64,000 nucleotides of DNA from Pelecanus crispus (lineage: Eukaryota; Chordata; Aves; Pelecaniformes; Pelecanidae): positions 1,064,001 to 1,128,000 of the forward strand of contig NC_134649.1 of assembly GCF_030463565.1 (NCBI RefSeq), read 5' to 3'. The notes beneath the pieces were generated by a model, which worked only from the letters and a program-made list of their open reading frames with translations, ran no database searches and had not been told where the DNA came from. Position numbers and translations under genes: made by a program. Shown here piece by piece: positions 52,701-64,000 of this stretch (the stretch's first letter is position 1; every line of letters starts with the position of its first letter).

Positions 52701-52856
52701 CAGAGAAACGGCCAGCGAGCAGGGCTTGCCATCTGCATGCCAGTGGAGGAATGGGTCAAAGGGGGTTATAGCGGGCAGGATTTTAGGTGCCTGAGGACCA
52801 TAGGATGTTTCTCCAAACCTGGGAAGACAGGCACATGCCACCTGTCCTCACTTGCT
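49729..52856. other. Intergenic, GC-rich, no gene seen
   Basis: Many overlapping open frames occur on both strands, which is what GC-rich non-coding DNA produces. Their translations show no domain or conserved motif. Includes a G-rich run (about 51428-51448) and a T14-15 run near 51770. Confidence 0.5.
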
Positions 52857-52955
52857 ATAGACTCATCGAATCGTTGAGGTTGGAAAAGACCTTTAAGATC
52901 ATCCAGCCCAACCATTAACCTACACTACCAAGTCCACCACTAAACCAGTTAAGGG
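52857..52955 (-). mobile_element. CR1 LINE 3' fragment (short)
   Basis: ATAGACTCATCGAATCGTTG, AGGTTGGAAAAGACCTTTAA and GATCATCCAGCCCAACCATT identify a CR1 3' end on the minus strand. It breaks off after about 100 bp, near TAAACCAGTTAAGG. Confidence 0.88.
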
Positions 52956-53019
52956 GAGAGGAATAACTTCATGTTTCCTGGCTTGGTGGTTGGATTATTT
53001 CTTAATGAAAGTAAAACTA

Positions 53020-53145
53020 GGAATCACTAAGGTTGGAAAGGACCAATAAGATCATCAGTCCAACCATCAACCCAACACCCCCATGCCCACTAAACCATGT
53101 CCCAAAGTGCCACCTCTGCCTGTTTTTTGAACACTATCATCAAGT
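53020..53145 (-). mobile_element. CR1 LINE 3' fragment, second copy in close tandem
   Basis: AGGAATCACTAAGGTTGGAA, AGATCATCAGTCCAACCATC and ACCATGTCCCAAAGTGCCAC, then GCCTGTTTTTTGAACAC, match the CR1 copy at 49.6 kb. Same strand as its neighbour 65 bp to the left; independent insertion or an internally rearranged element. Confidence 0.85.
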
Positions 53146-55409
53146 AATAAAATTGTCCCTTCATATTATTAATATTTTGCATTTACAATAAGGAGAAACA
53201 ACTGCAGAGGGCACCAGCAAGCCACAGAGCGATATTACAACCAGGAATTGTCTGCTGGGTGAGGAGCATCCCTGCCCTGGGCTCCCGCTGCTCGTCCCGG
53301 GCTGCACGCTCTCCCGAGTCCCCGGCCGGGCTGTCCCGCTGCCGGGCAGCCGTCTAGGACCAGGCAAGCGTCTCGCGTATTGGAGAGCAGGCCGGGTGTC
53401 CGACGGGGAAGCTATGGACAAGCTGGGAAGCGGAGGAGCCGGCAGTGGCAGCGTCTGGTCTGAGCTGCGATGGTTTCTGCAGGGTTTTGGCTCTCCCCGA
53501 TGGTGCCCATCACAAGGCAGCCGCGTTTCACGGCGGGAGCGCGGGCACCTGGGGTTGCGCCTCTGCCAGAGGCTCGGAGGGAATCCAGGAGACGTCTGCA
53601 GGGATGTGAAAGGAAGGAGAGAGCACAGCAGCTCCCACCAGCACGCCCGGAGCCCTGGGGACCTCGGCCAGGGTGGACGCTAGCACGGCACCTGCATCCC
53701 AGTCCCATCACCTGCCCGGCACGAGGGGAGCTTCCCGAGCCCAGGTCCAGCTCCGGCCCCGCAGCTCTGCCTTGCCCAGCACAGCCTCCAACGGCAGCGT
53801 AAGCACAGAGGCGGGCTGTTCCCCATCTCCAGTTCCTCTAGAAAGAGCCGGAATCGTCCTTTTGCCCCCTTGCCAGGCTCCTGTGGCATGCAAAGCCATT
53901 TATAGCAGCTTCTGTTTTTCCAGGCAGGACGTAACAGATTTGAAATCAGGTTTCCAATCCCAGCTCACCCGGCCGCAAGCCCTTGCAAGCAAGGTGTAAG
54001 GCATGAGGTGAAGGGCCTGGTTGCTTCCTCTCGTACGCTCACCCCGCGAGGGCTCCGCCTTGGCGGCAGCAGGGCTATGTGAATGCATCCTGGGGCTTGT
54101 TTGCAAAAACTTTGCATGGGGGTGTAACAGTCACTACAGATGGCAACAGAGCCGTTGCGTGTCGAGATAGAGGTATTTTTTAGCACATAGGTATTTCTAA
54201 ATATTTACATCCAGTCATGCTGAGCTTTCCTTAAAGCGCAAATGCAGGTCAGCGGCGGGGGGTCCCAGGGAGGCGAGCGGTGCCTGTATTAGCTCAGACT
54301 CGGGCTGTGCAGGTCCTCCCTCTCCTTCTGCCCTCCTTCGACGCGTGTCTGAAACAGCTTGCTTTAATTTCTTGACAGAAGTGCTTGCTCTGGGTGAGCA
54401 AAGCGTGCCATGCCTTGGCACCAGCCATGCCGCCAAAGAACGAGGCAGCTTATTTCTCTCCCCTTGCTTTCCTCCTCCTCCTTTCTGCTGCTTTACTTCC
54501 TACCGGGAACGTCCCTCTGCCGTGGGGATGGCCATGACCAGCTGGAGCACTTGCTGGCGGTGCTGGGGTTCAGCACCCCGAGGCAGTCAGACTGCGGCTG
54601 TTCCCCTGCCCGAGCTCAACACCCGGAGCAGCTGACAGCCATCAGCTGCCATATAAAAGCCAAAAAAAGATAAACCAGCTAAATTCTGCAAATCCTTTTC
54701 TTGCTTTTCTGACCCTGGAGGCTGTGCTTGTGAAACCTTTCTGTGTCGCACAGGGGCTAGAGGTTTTAAGAACAAGAGAAAACAAAACCATTTCTCATTC
54801 TTTGCTGAAGAGGCATGGATGGATGTTGTGAGCTATTCCTGGTCCATCTGGACTTCGCTGCCTCCTTGCGTGCTCGGGTCACCGGCAGGACCGCATCCCT
54901 CCCTGGTCGTTGCAGCTGATGAAGGGCTGATGACCCCTCTGGCTCTTTGGGGATTAAAATACTCCAGCTGAGATCATCTGGTCCGGACAGAAGCACTTGG
55001 GTAAGATCTGAGAGCCTGCAAAACACAGGTGCTGACAGGGTGACCCAACCGCTTCTTGAGATGTGAAAGCGTTTTAAGTGTTATTGTTAATAAGAGACAC
55101 AAACAACCTCCTCCATAAAATGCCTGCTGCTTCCCAATTAACGAGCTCTCAGTTCCTTCCTGTCTCCAGCTCTGGAAATGTCTGGAGGTGACCAGGGGAG
55201 GCACAAGGTCTCATTCCTAATGTGAAGCCAAAAGCGTCTGGCTCCTCTCAGAGAGGCTTTCAGGAGATCCCGATGAATAAATAGAAGCAAGAGCAGAACA
55301 TGAGCTCCAGGTTACTGCCCTAATGCCTTCCTCGTGCAGGTTCTCCTGTCAGCGGGGGTCTCAAAGTGTTGTGAGCACCACCTTGCTGCTGATCGCCGGC
55401 ATGCTGCCG

Positions 55410-55469
55410 CTGGTCGCCCATCTCCTGGTCGCCCATCTCCTGGTCACCCGCCTCCTGGTCGCCCAGCTG
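55410..55469. repeat. Four tandem 15-bp units
   Basis: CTGGTCGCCCATCTC occurs twice perfectly and twice with changes, at 55410-55469. The period is a multiple of three, so it leaves an open frame reading a five-residue repeat; no evidence that this is translated. Confidence 0.85.
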
Positions 55470-57633
55470 TGGCTGTTTAAAATACTCCTATTCCTTCCCG
55501 CCCGCTGGAAAAAGAAGCCCTGCGGGACAGCCCTACCCGGTTCCCCGGGCACTCGCAGCCCGGCGGTGGCTGTGGGGCTGGGGAGCGCCCAACACCTCTT
55601 CCCGTCAGCGGTGATGCCGCTGCCGCTGCCGAGCGCCTGCCGTGCCCCCGCAGCCTCTCCCTGCCGCCCAGGCTGAAGACACCAGGCTTGGCGCGTCCCC
55701 AGGGCTTCAGCTGCAGCCGGCCCACGTCTCACTTGGTTTTCCAGGTCTTCCCTCGCATGGGGAAGCCTCCCCGGCAGAGCTGGCTGAGCTCAGCACACGT
55801 TTCCACCGATGAACACCTGCGAGCTGCTTCCTTCGACTAAGCTGTGCTGATGGAAAAGACCTCGGGCTCAGCTTCTTTTAGAAGGCCTCATTATTTTAGT
55901 TACATCTAATAGTTCTGCTTGGCACTTACCTTCCCAAATCTCCTCTGTCCCCCCGCCCCACCATCACCACGGGGCACAAGCCTTGCCCAAACAGCCCAAA
56001 ACACCGGGGCAAGTAGTGATGCAGACTTTGCAGCTGCAGGGCAGGGTGTTCGGTCTGACCACCCTCCTTTCGTCCTCCCGTGGTTTAACACCACTGGCCT
56101 CGGGCTCCTTTTACAGTCACAACCTTCTTCACAAACCTCCCGCTGGATCCCAGCCCAGTTCTCACAGGGAAGGGGGCTCTCGCATCTTGCAAGACGTTTT
56201 CTTAAATCATGCCTGACATCTGTCTCCGGAAACTGGGCTGGGTCCAAGCTCCCCTGACGGACACGGTGCAGAGATGGCTGATTTAATCCTACCTCTGATG
56301 AGGTGGAGGGGAGAAAGGGCTATTGAGAAGATGCTGGATGGAGGTGGGAGAAGCCACCCCAGGGCTGAGCACGGCCAGCCTCAACCGCGTCTCGATGTCA
56401 ATGGCTGACCTGTAGCAAAATGGGATGCTTATAAATAAAAGCACAAACTGAGAGCCTGCACAGAAAGAAAGTATTTCAGGGAGGTTTTATTTTTACAATT
56501 GGTCCGGAAAAAAACCCAGGCAAAGTCCTCTGGAAGTTCAGTTTCGTGGATGTCAGGATGGTTTGAATGGGAGCCGCAGCTGCAGGCTGGAAAACAGCAA
56601 AATCTGGGAGGAAAGGTCTTTTATTCAAGTCAATAGTTCTGTAATGTAGATCGTCAGCTGACCAGGTTTAAATATTACTCCGAAGGAGCAAGTGGCCTGG
56701 CTAAGGGGGTTCGTTCATGCTGTGTTTGCACTAAACTCAAATTGTCTGTTTTCGCCTGAGCCTCCCATATAGCCCCGGTGCATCCCGAGCTGCTCAAGCA
56801 GCCTCCAAGCCACCAAACCACACCCGAGCAGAGCATTTAAAACCTGCACTTCAGGGTTGATTTGGCTCCAGAATCAAATTATTTTTTAAATTCACTTCAT
56901 CAACAGTTTCTCAAGAACGAAGCCTGCACAATGTGAGGGTTTTCCCTTGTTCCAAATCCGCCTGCTGTGGTTTTAGCATCCGTTAGTCCGAAAGGCGTCA
57001 AGTGAAACCTCTGAGCAATTCTTTCCCTGTTCGGTAATTACCAGCTGGAGATTACAATAGATTTCAGGAAACTTAGCTGAAATCCTCTTTTAAAAACATA
57101 TTGTTTGGTCTGTTTCCTCTGTGGAAAATATAGGACAGAACTACTTAGGAGTGTCTGTCGCAGCTTGGTGCTGGGCGTAGGGGGGGCCTGGGGTCAGCGA
57201 GGTGCCCTGGGCCACCGGGAAGGGAGCGGGCGAAGGACAAAGGACGGCTCGGCCGGCCCACATCTGCATTCATTTACCGGAGCAGCTCAGCCCAAATTCC
57301 ACGGCAGCCTGGGCATTGCCTTGCTTTGGGAACAGGTGGAGCGGCTCAATTGAAAATCTAGAAGCTGAGTGCAACCTCTTAGGAAATTTTTGGAAAGGCA
57401 GTTTCTAGTCATTGGGAAGCTTTATTTGCCTAAATTTCTGTTTTTAACTTTCTGTATTTGTGTTGTGTTGGGTTTTACCTTTTTAGACTTTTCCCAATTC
57501 TCAGAATTTTGTCTTCCCCTTCCCCTCAGCCCTTCCCTCCTTCATGAGCTGCTGAAACACCTGGGTTTTGCTTTTTAAAGTAGCACAGCAGGCGGCTGCC
57601 CTGGGATCGATAGCCAGCCCGGAGATCTTGCAT

Positions 57634-57651
57634 CTACTACTACTACTACTA
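57634..57651. repeat. (CTA)6 microsatellite
   Basis: Six uninterrupted CTA units followed by a C run; short simple repeat. Confidence 0.85.
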
Positions 57652-60600
57652 CCCCCTGTAGTACCTGCACCCGAGGTTTGCTAATCCCACCGGAACCATT
57701 TTAAGATGGAGCTTTTGGCCAAAAAGCCACGGCTGCTGGGGAGAGCGGGATCCGTCCGGGTCCCTCCTGGCCTCTCCCTTCCCAAGTCCCTGGGGATGAA
57801 GCCATTCCAATGGGAAGGGACAGTTGTTTCCCAGCTCCAGCGCAGTTGAACATTTCCCAATGATTTGGCTCACGGGGGAAGTGCATTTAGAGTCTTCCCA
57901 GTTCAGCAGGACGGGGGAGCGAGTGCAAGGAGGCGAGAGGCGTTTGCATGCAAAGGCCAAAGAGGGAGGTGCAGGACAGCAGTAAATTATCTGCCTTCTG
58001 TTGCCGGTTGAGCCACTTTCCTTGAAAATGCTCTTAAACATAAAAATAAATTCTAAGTCTGCCTTTTAGCAAATAAAAGGAATTATTCTTACTGACAAAT
58101 CAGCTCGATGACTCCCAGGCAGACCGGGGCTGGGAAGCCTCCGAGCACGGGACGAGCGGCAGCGCTGTGCTGTGCACTGTATTGCACGGCGTTGCCCAAA
58201 GCAGTTCCTTTCCTCCCCAGCCTCAGCGTCCCGGGGATTTCTGCTCCTTTTCAGCTGCAGCCCCTGGTCACCCCCTCCAGCGCTGCGGGGAGTGGAGCCC
58301 GGGGACCCTCCAGCTGACTCCTTACACCACGCGTGGGCTTTCCCAATTCCCTGCCCTAGCAGCGGTGACAGCAAGGGGTCTTGCTGAACGTATACCTCTC
58401 CATGTGTGCGCATATGTATCTATATACACGTATGTGCAGAGACGGGGCCAGCAGAGCAAGGCACAGTCTATGCCACACACCCCCGAAAAGCCTTCAATGA
58501 TACAAAATTTTAAGAACAACTCATTTGAAAGAGGAGACATAGCTCTGATATCGGTTGCTGTTGTAATTAAGCTTGCCTAGATTTGTATAAACGTGCATTC
58601 CTGCCTTAAAAACCAACCCACAGCTCCCATTAACCCAGTGCAGACATCCAGCCGGTGCTGGGAGGCGACCAGGCTGCAAGAACAAAATTCCCTGTAGCCT
58701 CCGACAGCTGAGCGGAGAAACCAAATGTTTTTCAAAGCGGCCAAGTCAAACCGAGCGGCCAAAGGTCGGAGGGACTTCGACCGCCCCGTTGCCGCGGTTC
58801 ACAATGAGTGGGAATCCCCGCCTTTACTGTGTGCCAAATGAAGCATGCGAGTTCTGCAGCGCTGGTCTTCAATGGGGTTTTTCTGAAGTAATGAACCAAA
58901 AGTATCTTAGAATGACAAAGTGAATGCATCCTGGTCACCACGCATCCTGTATCTCTCATGAAAAGCACGACTTAGGGCTTTTCTGTCTGCGCTGGTCATA
59001 GCCAGGGCTCTTTGGGAGGCTCGGAGGGGAAGGCTCTGCCGGGGTCTCCGGTCAAACGCACGCGTGCTCTCGGCGTGACCGGCGCATCACCGGCAGGGAA
59101 GCCGGCGGCGGGGGAAGCTTCCGTCTGCTCTGCCGGGGCCTGGCTGAAGGACAGCGGCCACACCGGCCGTGGAGCTCGGGGACCTCCGCGCTGGGCGGCT
59201 GACATATTCCTGCTTTTCTCTTTCATACTTTGCTCCAATTAACCTAGCAAAAAGAACAAGCTTGCTTTCCTGGCAACCCGTCCTTAGATACCCCAGGGAA
59301 AAGCATCTTGCTATTTCAAGCATTTTTTGATTCATAATTACTTCCCTGCTATCCTTTCCACGCCACCGCAGCAGTTATTTCTAAAGTAACATCCTTCTTG
59401 TGTCAACACGTTAATAAAAGTGTCTTTAAAAGAAGAAAAAAAGGCATTTCTAGTTAGTTCCTCGGTTACAAGGAGCAAGTGAACATGCGGATGCTAACAA
59501 AGCTGAGCGAGTAAATACCCAGGTCTGCTGCTGGGAAGGGTCCGGCTTTGCTGCGAGAGGAAGCGAGGAGCTCTGCACGCTCGCGCTCCCGCGGCCCCGT
59601 GGTTTACAGCAGATTCTGCCATCGGGGACGTCCGCTCGCGGCGGCAGGACCGGAGAGCCAGACCTGCACCAGCTCTGGAGCGTTTATCATTTACAGCTGC
59701 AGCCCATTTTCCAAGCTGTAGATGTCTCATCGAAAGAAAACGTTGCAGGTATTTAAACGAAACGTGTGATTATTACAGCGCAATTTATGTGCTTGTAGGA
59801 GGCCTGGCTTATTACGTGGCTAAAAATCAGATGAAATGCCCTTCCAGGAGAGATTCCCACACCGCAGTGCAAACTTCTGCAGCCTCAGCGCCCACCAGAA
59901 ACCTCTGCAGTTTGGGAGGCGCTGGGTTCAGGGGCCGGCCACGCTTTCGGTTTACATCAATTCCTGCTGCTCCCGGTCGGAGCGCTTGGGAACCGGCTCT
60001 GCTCAGCGCTTCCCAGATGGACGCCCCGGCCCCGCCGCTGTGTTGTGACAGCTGAAAGTCATCGCGGAGCCGGGGCGCCCGCCTCTGCTCTGCAAACCCC
60101 GAGGCTTCAGAGGCCTCAGGGTTGGCCCTGCTGGAAACAGAAAGCTTTCTGGGTTGAAACAGAAAAGGTTTCCCTGGCTGCTGTGGTTCCCCGGGCTGCA
60201 GAGCCCCAGCAGTCGGGGCTGCAGGGACACGAAGGCGCTGGTGGCATCGAGCTCCGGCGGCGAATGCCCTGCTGCGCCCCGGCGGCCGCGGCTGCGCCGG
60301 CTGGGGATGCTCAGGGACCGGCTCAGCTCGAGGGTGCGTGAAACGCTGCCAGGCTAACAGGAAAACCCACTCGCTGTGCAGCACGCGGTGCACAGAGCTG
60401 TCACAGAAGCTCAGCGCCTTTGATTTAGGGCCTGTTTCATCAGCGTATTCCCAAAGGTTTATGTTTGGCCAGGCTGAGGCATTTCTGGAACAGCAGCTGC
60501 CGTTCCGGTCTTCCCTTCGGCTGCAATTGCTTCTCCGGTTCCCAACGCCGTTGCCCAGACGGTGCAATGGGTTTGGCTGGGTCTCCCGTGGGAGGGATCA

Positions 60601-63600
60601 TCCCGTGTCCTCATCCCGAGCGTGGATGCGACCCTGCGCACGGACAGGCAGCACGGGAGAGGCTCGCCAGCCTGGGTTAGCGCCGAAATGAACCTATTTG
60701 CAAAACCGGAGTAGGCGTCAACGCAACCCAGGGGCCGAAGCCTTGCGATCTGCGAGTCACCGGCGGGCTGCCAGCATTTACCCCATCAAGCCAGCTCACA
60801 TTTTAATCGCACAAGTCCCGGTTGCAAACAGCAGCCTTAAATGATTTTCAGATGCAAACCGATTGCCCCTCTCTGCTGCGGCTAAGAGAGTAATCACACC
60901 CCCTGCTACAGCCAGTACCTCAAGCATCTCCGCTTAACTGCGTTTGCAGTGAAAAATCCCTCGAAATTCTGTAAGGGGAAGAGAAAATATGAAACCCTAC
61001 CATTTCCTTCAGGAACTGTTTCATTTAACACACTCGTGAGCTATAGCCATTAAACCCCAACACATTTAGCGGCTATCCCTTAGCAAAACCTGGGAGCGTG
61101 ACGGAAGCGTGGGACAGATGGTGCCGGTGGGAAGAAAAACAGGACTGAACACAGGCTCTTGAAAAAGAAAAATTTACACCACGTTGGAAAGGAATAAAAC
61201 ACAGATGGTGAAGTCACGGCTTGTGTTTTACAAACAAATTACACACAGGAATTTCCCCCGTCAGGGGACTGAACGTTGAAGAAGAAACGCGCCCGGGGCT
61301 GTGCGACCGCACGGCGCGGCCCACGCTGGGGTTCAATGCAAGCAGCATTGCCTTCACAGTCTCCCAGTTTTTGGGCATCCTCCACAGCCTGAAGAGTAGT
61401 ACGGAAAGGAATTCCTACCGAAATGCTCCCGACCCTCCTCTGGGGATCAATCTAACAGCAAATCCTCCCTAAGACAGGGAGCCATTAACATACGACACCC
61501 CCGGACCGGGCGGTAAGGGCTGCGCCGGCTGAGTGCCGCTCCTCGTACAATCTTGGATATTCTGGTTAAAAGAATCAACTCACCTTAACAGAGGTCAATC
61601 TATATAAGCAGGAAAAAAAGGGGGTTCGCTTGTAAGAACACAGAAAACCACCTTAACCAAGCATTAAACTGCTACGCCGCAACTGCCTACAGAAATCCAG
61701 GTGTGTGAGCGCTCTGTTGCTGCCGAGGAAGGTGCAGCGAAGGGGACGCAAACACACGCAAGGGAACGCGCTGTTCAGCTGTGCCTCGGTGTCCCCGAGC
61801 ATCCCCTCTGCCCCAGAGCGATCCGGGCAGCAGCTCGGGCACACAAAGCCAGCAGCGGGGAGAGGAGGGTACGGAGCCTTGGTGCACACCGCGAGCCCCG
61901 GACTCGTGGGGGTAACAAAAGCCGGTGCTTTATTCCTCTGCCCTGTCTCCGCTTCTTAAATTACGGCTATTTAGCTTCAGTGCGTAAACATTTTAATGAA
62001 AATTACAGAAATGGGTTGCCAGCTTCAAGTCCCTTAAGGAAAAAAAAAAAAAAACCTACTCCAAACGGTCGGCTGTACTGGTGGAATGCTAGATGCTCAC
62101 TTCATATATATAAAAATAATAATAAAAGTCAAGAGTTTCGTGCTGGCCTGCCAACACCATCAAGAGGCTGAAAATGTCAAATGATAGCACCACAAGCATT
62201 TCTGAGAGGTCTCCCCCCGAATTATGGCTGCTTTTGGTTTCCCTTCCCCAAAACGCTTCCCCGCTGGTCGCCCAGCGGCAGCGTGACCCCGACGGAGGGT
62301 CCCGGCTGCCGCGGCATCTCCCGCGGGACCAGCGGGACCTGCACACCCAGCCCACGCCAGACCTTTTTTTTTTTTTTTCAGACCGATGGTTTGAGCACCC
62401 TTATAGTGTAGCACAAATAAAAGAAATCAAGCCTTCCCCGTGTTTTGAAAGAGCACCGCGCGGCTCGCCGGCCGCACCGCCCGGCGCTGCCGCGGGACGA
62501 GGCAGAGCCGCAAGTCCTGGCTGTGACCCAGGTCCCTCCGCCGCCGCCGGCTCCGGCAGCAGCCGCAGGTCCTGGTGCTTCTCGCCCTCGGGGACGGTGC
62601 CGTCACCTCCTGGAGGCCCGCTCGTCCCCGCGGTCCCGGTCGGGCGCGGCGTGGTGCCCGTGCCGGCGGCAGCTTCGGCAGCACTGGAGGTGGACCGTCG
62701 GGAGGTGGCACCTTCCCAGGAGCCGCAGGGTCTGGCAGAAGCTGAACGTCAAGCGGTCACGCTCGCAGACGAAGCCTGGAGGGGAGGCGAGAGGGGAAGG
62801 ACAGCGTTATTGCCGGCGTCGCCGGCACGGTTGTCAGGCGTTTGGTGTGAAAATTGGCATGCGGTTGGCGGAGACGTGGACGGAGCTCACCAAACGCAGA
62901 GCCCGCCTGCACCCCGGTACCGAGCACCTTCATCGTTTCTAACTGCCCGCAGAAACGACGCCTGCCTGCTGGCTGCAGTTCTGCAGCATCTTCCCAGGGT
63001 AGCAAAACCGTAAGGGGGAGCGGGGCAGAGCCCGGGGCTCGCTCCTGGGGAGGAGGGTCTGTGCCGGAGGCCTGGCAGAGGTGACAAACCCCCCGGGAAT
63101 GGCATCTCCCCCCAGTCCCCCGACCCTCCCTGCGATGCCCGCAGAGGATGGCAGAAAGGCGGTAATCCATTTTCCTATGCATTGTCTTTGGGTTATTTTG
63201 AGAACCCGCATCACCTGATTCGCTTCCTGCAGGTGTCTCGCAAACCTCAAAACAACATCGGCGTCGCTTCGAGGATGGGCTTCGTTTTGCGAACCGCTGC
63301 TCCAGCGCCAGTGCCCGGCCCCGCTGCGGGGGCAGCGCCGGGGGCAGCTGCGGCAGCGGTGGCCGTGGGTCGCAGCCTGGCCGCCCCGGCTGAGGCACTT
63401 GCAGGCTGAGCAAACTGTTTGCAGAAACCATTTCCTCTCTGCAAAGGGTCTGGAAATCACAAATCCCTCTCCAGGGCCGGGAGAGATACGTCAGGGCGTT
63501 CGGCCCAGCGCTTGGCTTCGCGGCGGGGGGCAGACGCGAGCGCTGCCCCGAAGAGACCTTGCCCTTGGAGTGCGACAGGACGGAACCCCCCACCGCCACG

Positions 63601-63626
63601 AAATGCCCTCGCACCTGCCCCCGCAT

Positions 63627-63677
63627 GCAAACCACGGTGCCGTGCAAACCACGGTGCCGTGCAAACCACGGTGCCGT
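63627..63677. repeat. Three perfect 17-bp tandem units
   Basis: GCAAACCACGGTGCCGT is present three times without a mismatch (63627-63643, 63644-63660, 63661-63677). The perfect identity suggests a recent expansion. It lies 75 bp left of the larger minisatellite. Confidence 0.95.
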
Positions 63678-63751
63678 GCATCCCGCGGGATGGCGTGGGA
63701 CGTGGTGAGGAGGGGACAGCCCTCCCCTGCGCCGTCAGCAGAGGCGGCAGA

Positions 63752-64000
63752 AATCAGCCCCAGCGGCTCCCAGCTCCAGGAATCAGCCCCAGCAGCTCCC
63801 AGCTCCAGGAATCAGCCCCAGTGGCTCCATCCCAGCTCCAGGAATCAGCCCCAGCAGCTCCCAGCTCCAGGAATCAGCCCCAGCAGCTCCATCCCAGCTC
63901 CAGGAATCAGCCCCAGCGGCTCCCAGCTCCAGGAATCAGCCCCAGCAGCTCCATCCCAGCTCCAGGAATCAGCCCCAGGAGCTCCCAGCTCCAGGAATCA
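63752..64000. repeat. Alternating 29/33-bp minisatellite, cut by the right edge
   Basis: Eight full units plus the first five bases of a ninth. The 29-bp unit starts AATCAGCCCCAGCGGCTCCC and ends AGCTCCAGG; the 33-bp form carries an extra CCAT-type insertion after GGCTC or AGCTC. Unit lengths run 29, 29, 33, 29, 33, 29, 33, 29, giving a 62-bp higher-order period from the second unit on. Single-base variants sit at one site (AGCGGC, AGCAGC, AGTGGC, AGGAGC). The array continues beyond the window. Confidence 0.97.

Larger units (their letters stand above)
53146..63610. other. Intergenic, GC-rich, no gene supported
   Basis: About 10 kb without a recognisable exon. Contains four 15-bp units (55410-55469), a (CTA)6 run (57634-57651), poly(T) and poly(A) runs near 62365 and 62040, and a markedly CpG-rich patch at about 62430-62720 extending weakly to 63560. 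The latter could be the edge of a regulatory element or of a neighbour's promoter to the right. Confidence 0.5.

Noticed and set aside
59827-60567. 246-codon minus-strand frame
   Set aside because: Ala/Pro/Arg/Ser-rich, matched by competing frames on the other strand, and no splice or family evidence.
62174-63647. Frames of 279 codons (plus) and 296 codons (minus) near the right end
   Set aside because: Opposite-strand overlap, GC-driven composition and no domain. One includes a poly(T) run read as a Phe string.
1-64000. CRISPR arrays, operons, prophage, tRNA or rRNA genes
   Set aside because: Gene structure and repeats are vertebrate. I saw no spaced identical repeats of CRISPR type and no tRNA or rRNA signature; a tRNAscan or Rfam search could still find a small RNA that I missed.

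Overview
The window is vertebrate nuclear DNA, most likely from a bird. It has multi-exon genes with GT-AG introns, CR1 retrotransposon 3' ends of the type that dominates avian genomes, a compact SPG11 gene (about 35 kb; I recall roughly 100 kb in human), and a classic CpG-island promoter. No bacterial, phage or CRISPR-like features are present.

Layout. (1) Positions 1-35379, minus strand: SPG11, encoding spatacsin. I could place 40 coding exons with in-frame splice junctions. They give 2401 codons and miss only the last few dozen C-terminal residues, which lie left of position 1. (2) About 34.9-36.9 kb: a GC/CpG-rich bidirectional promoter. The SPG11 and CIAO2A start codons are 900 bp apart and point away from each other. 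(3) Positions 36279-44575, plus strand: CIAO2A (FAM96A), five coding exons, 161 codons, complete, followed by three AATAAA signals. (4) Positions 44.9-64 kb: no gene that I can support. This part becomes GC-rich to the right. It holds one long and several short CR1 fragments, small tandem repeats, and a 29/33-bp minisatellite running off the right edge.

Function. Spatacsin works with spastizin (ZFYVE26) and the AP-5 adaptor in lysosome/autophagosome membrane recycling. CIAO2A is a cytosolic iron-sulphur assembly targeting factor. They are not in one pathway; what they share here is a housekeeping promoter carrying an inverted pair of ZNF143-type motifs plus YY1-, ETS-, CCAAT- and GC-box-like sites.

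The points most worth a second look are the shared promoter and the gene pairing, a GC-AG intron in SPG11, alternative starts of CIAO2A giving a possible mitochondrial-type leader, an alternative acceptor at SPG11 exon 3, a 259-codon ORF in a CIAO2A intron, and the alternating minisatellite. I did not find a convincing undescribed system. All gene calls rest on reading translated exons against remembered protein families; no alignment was run.
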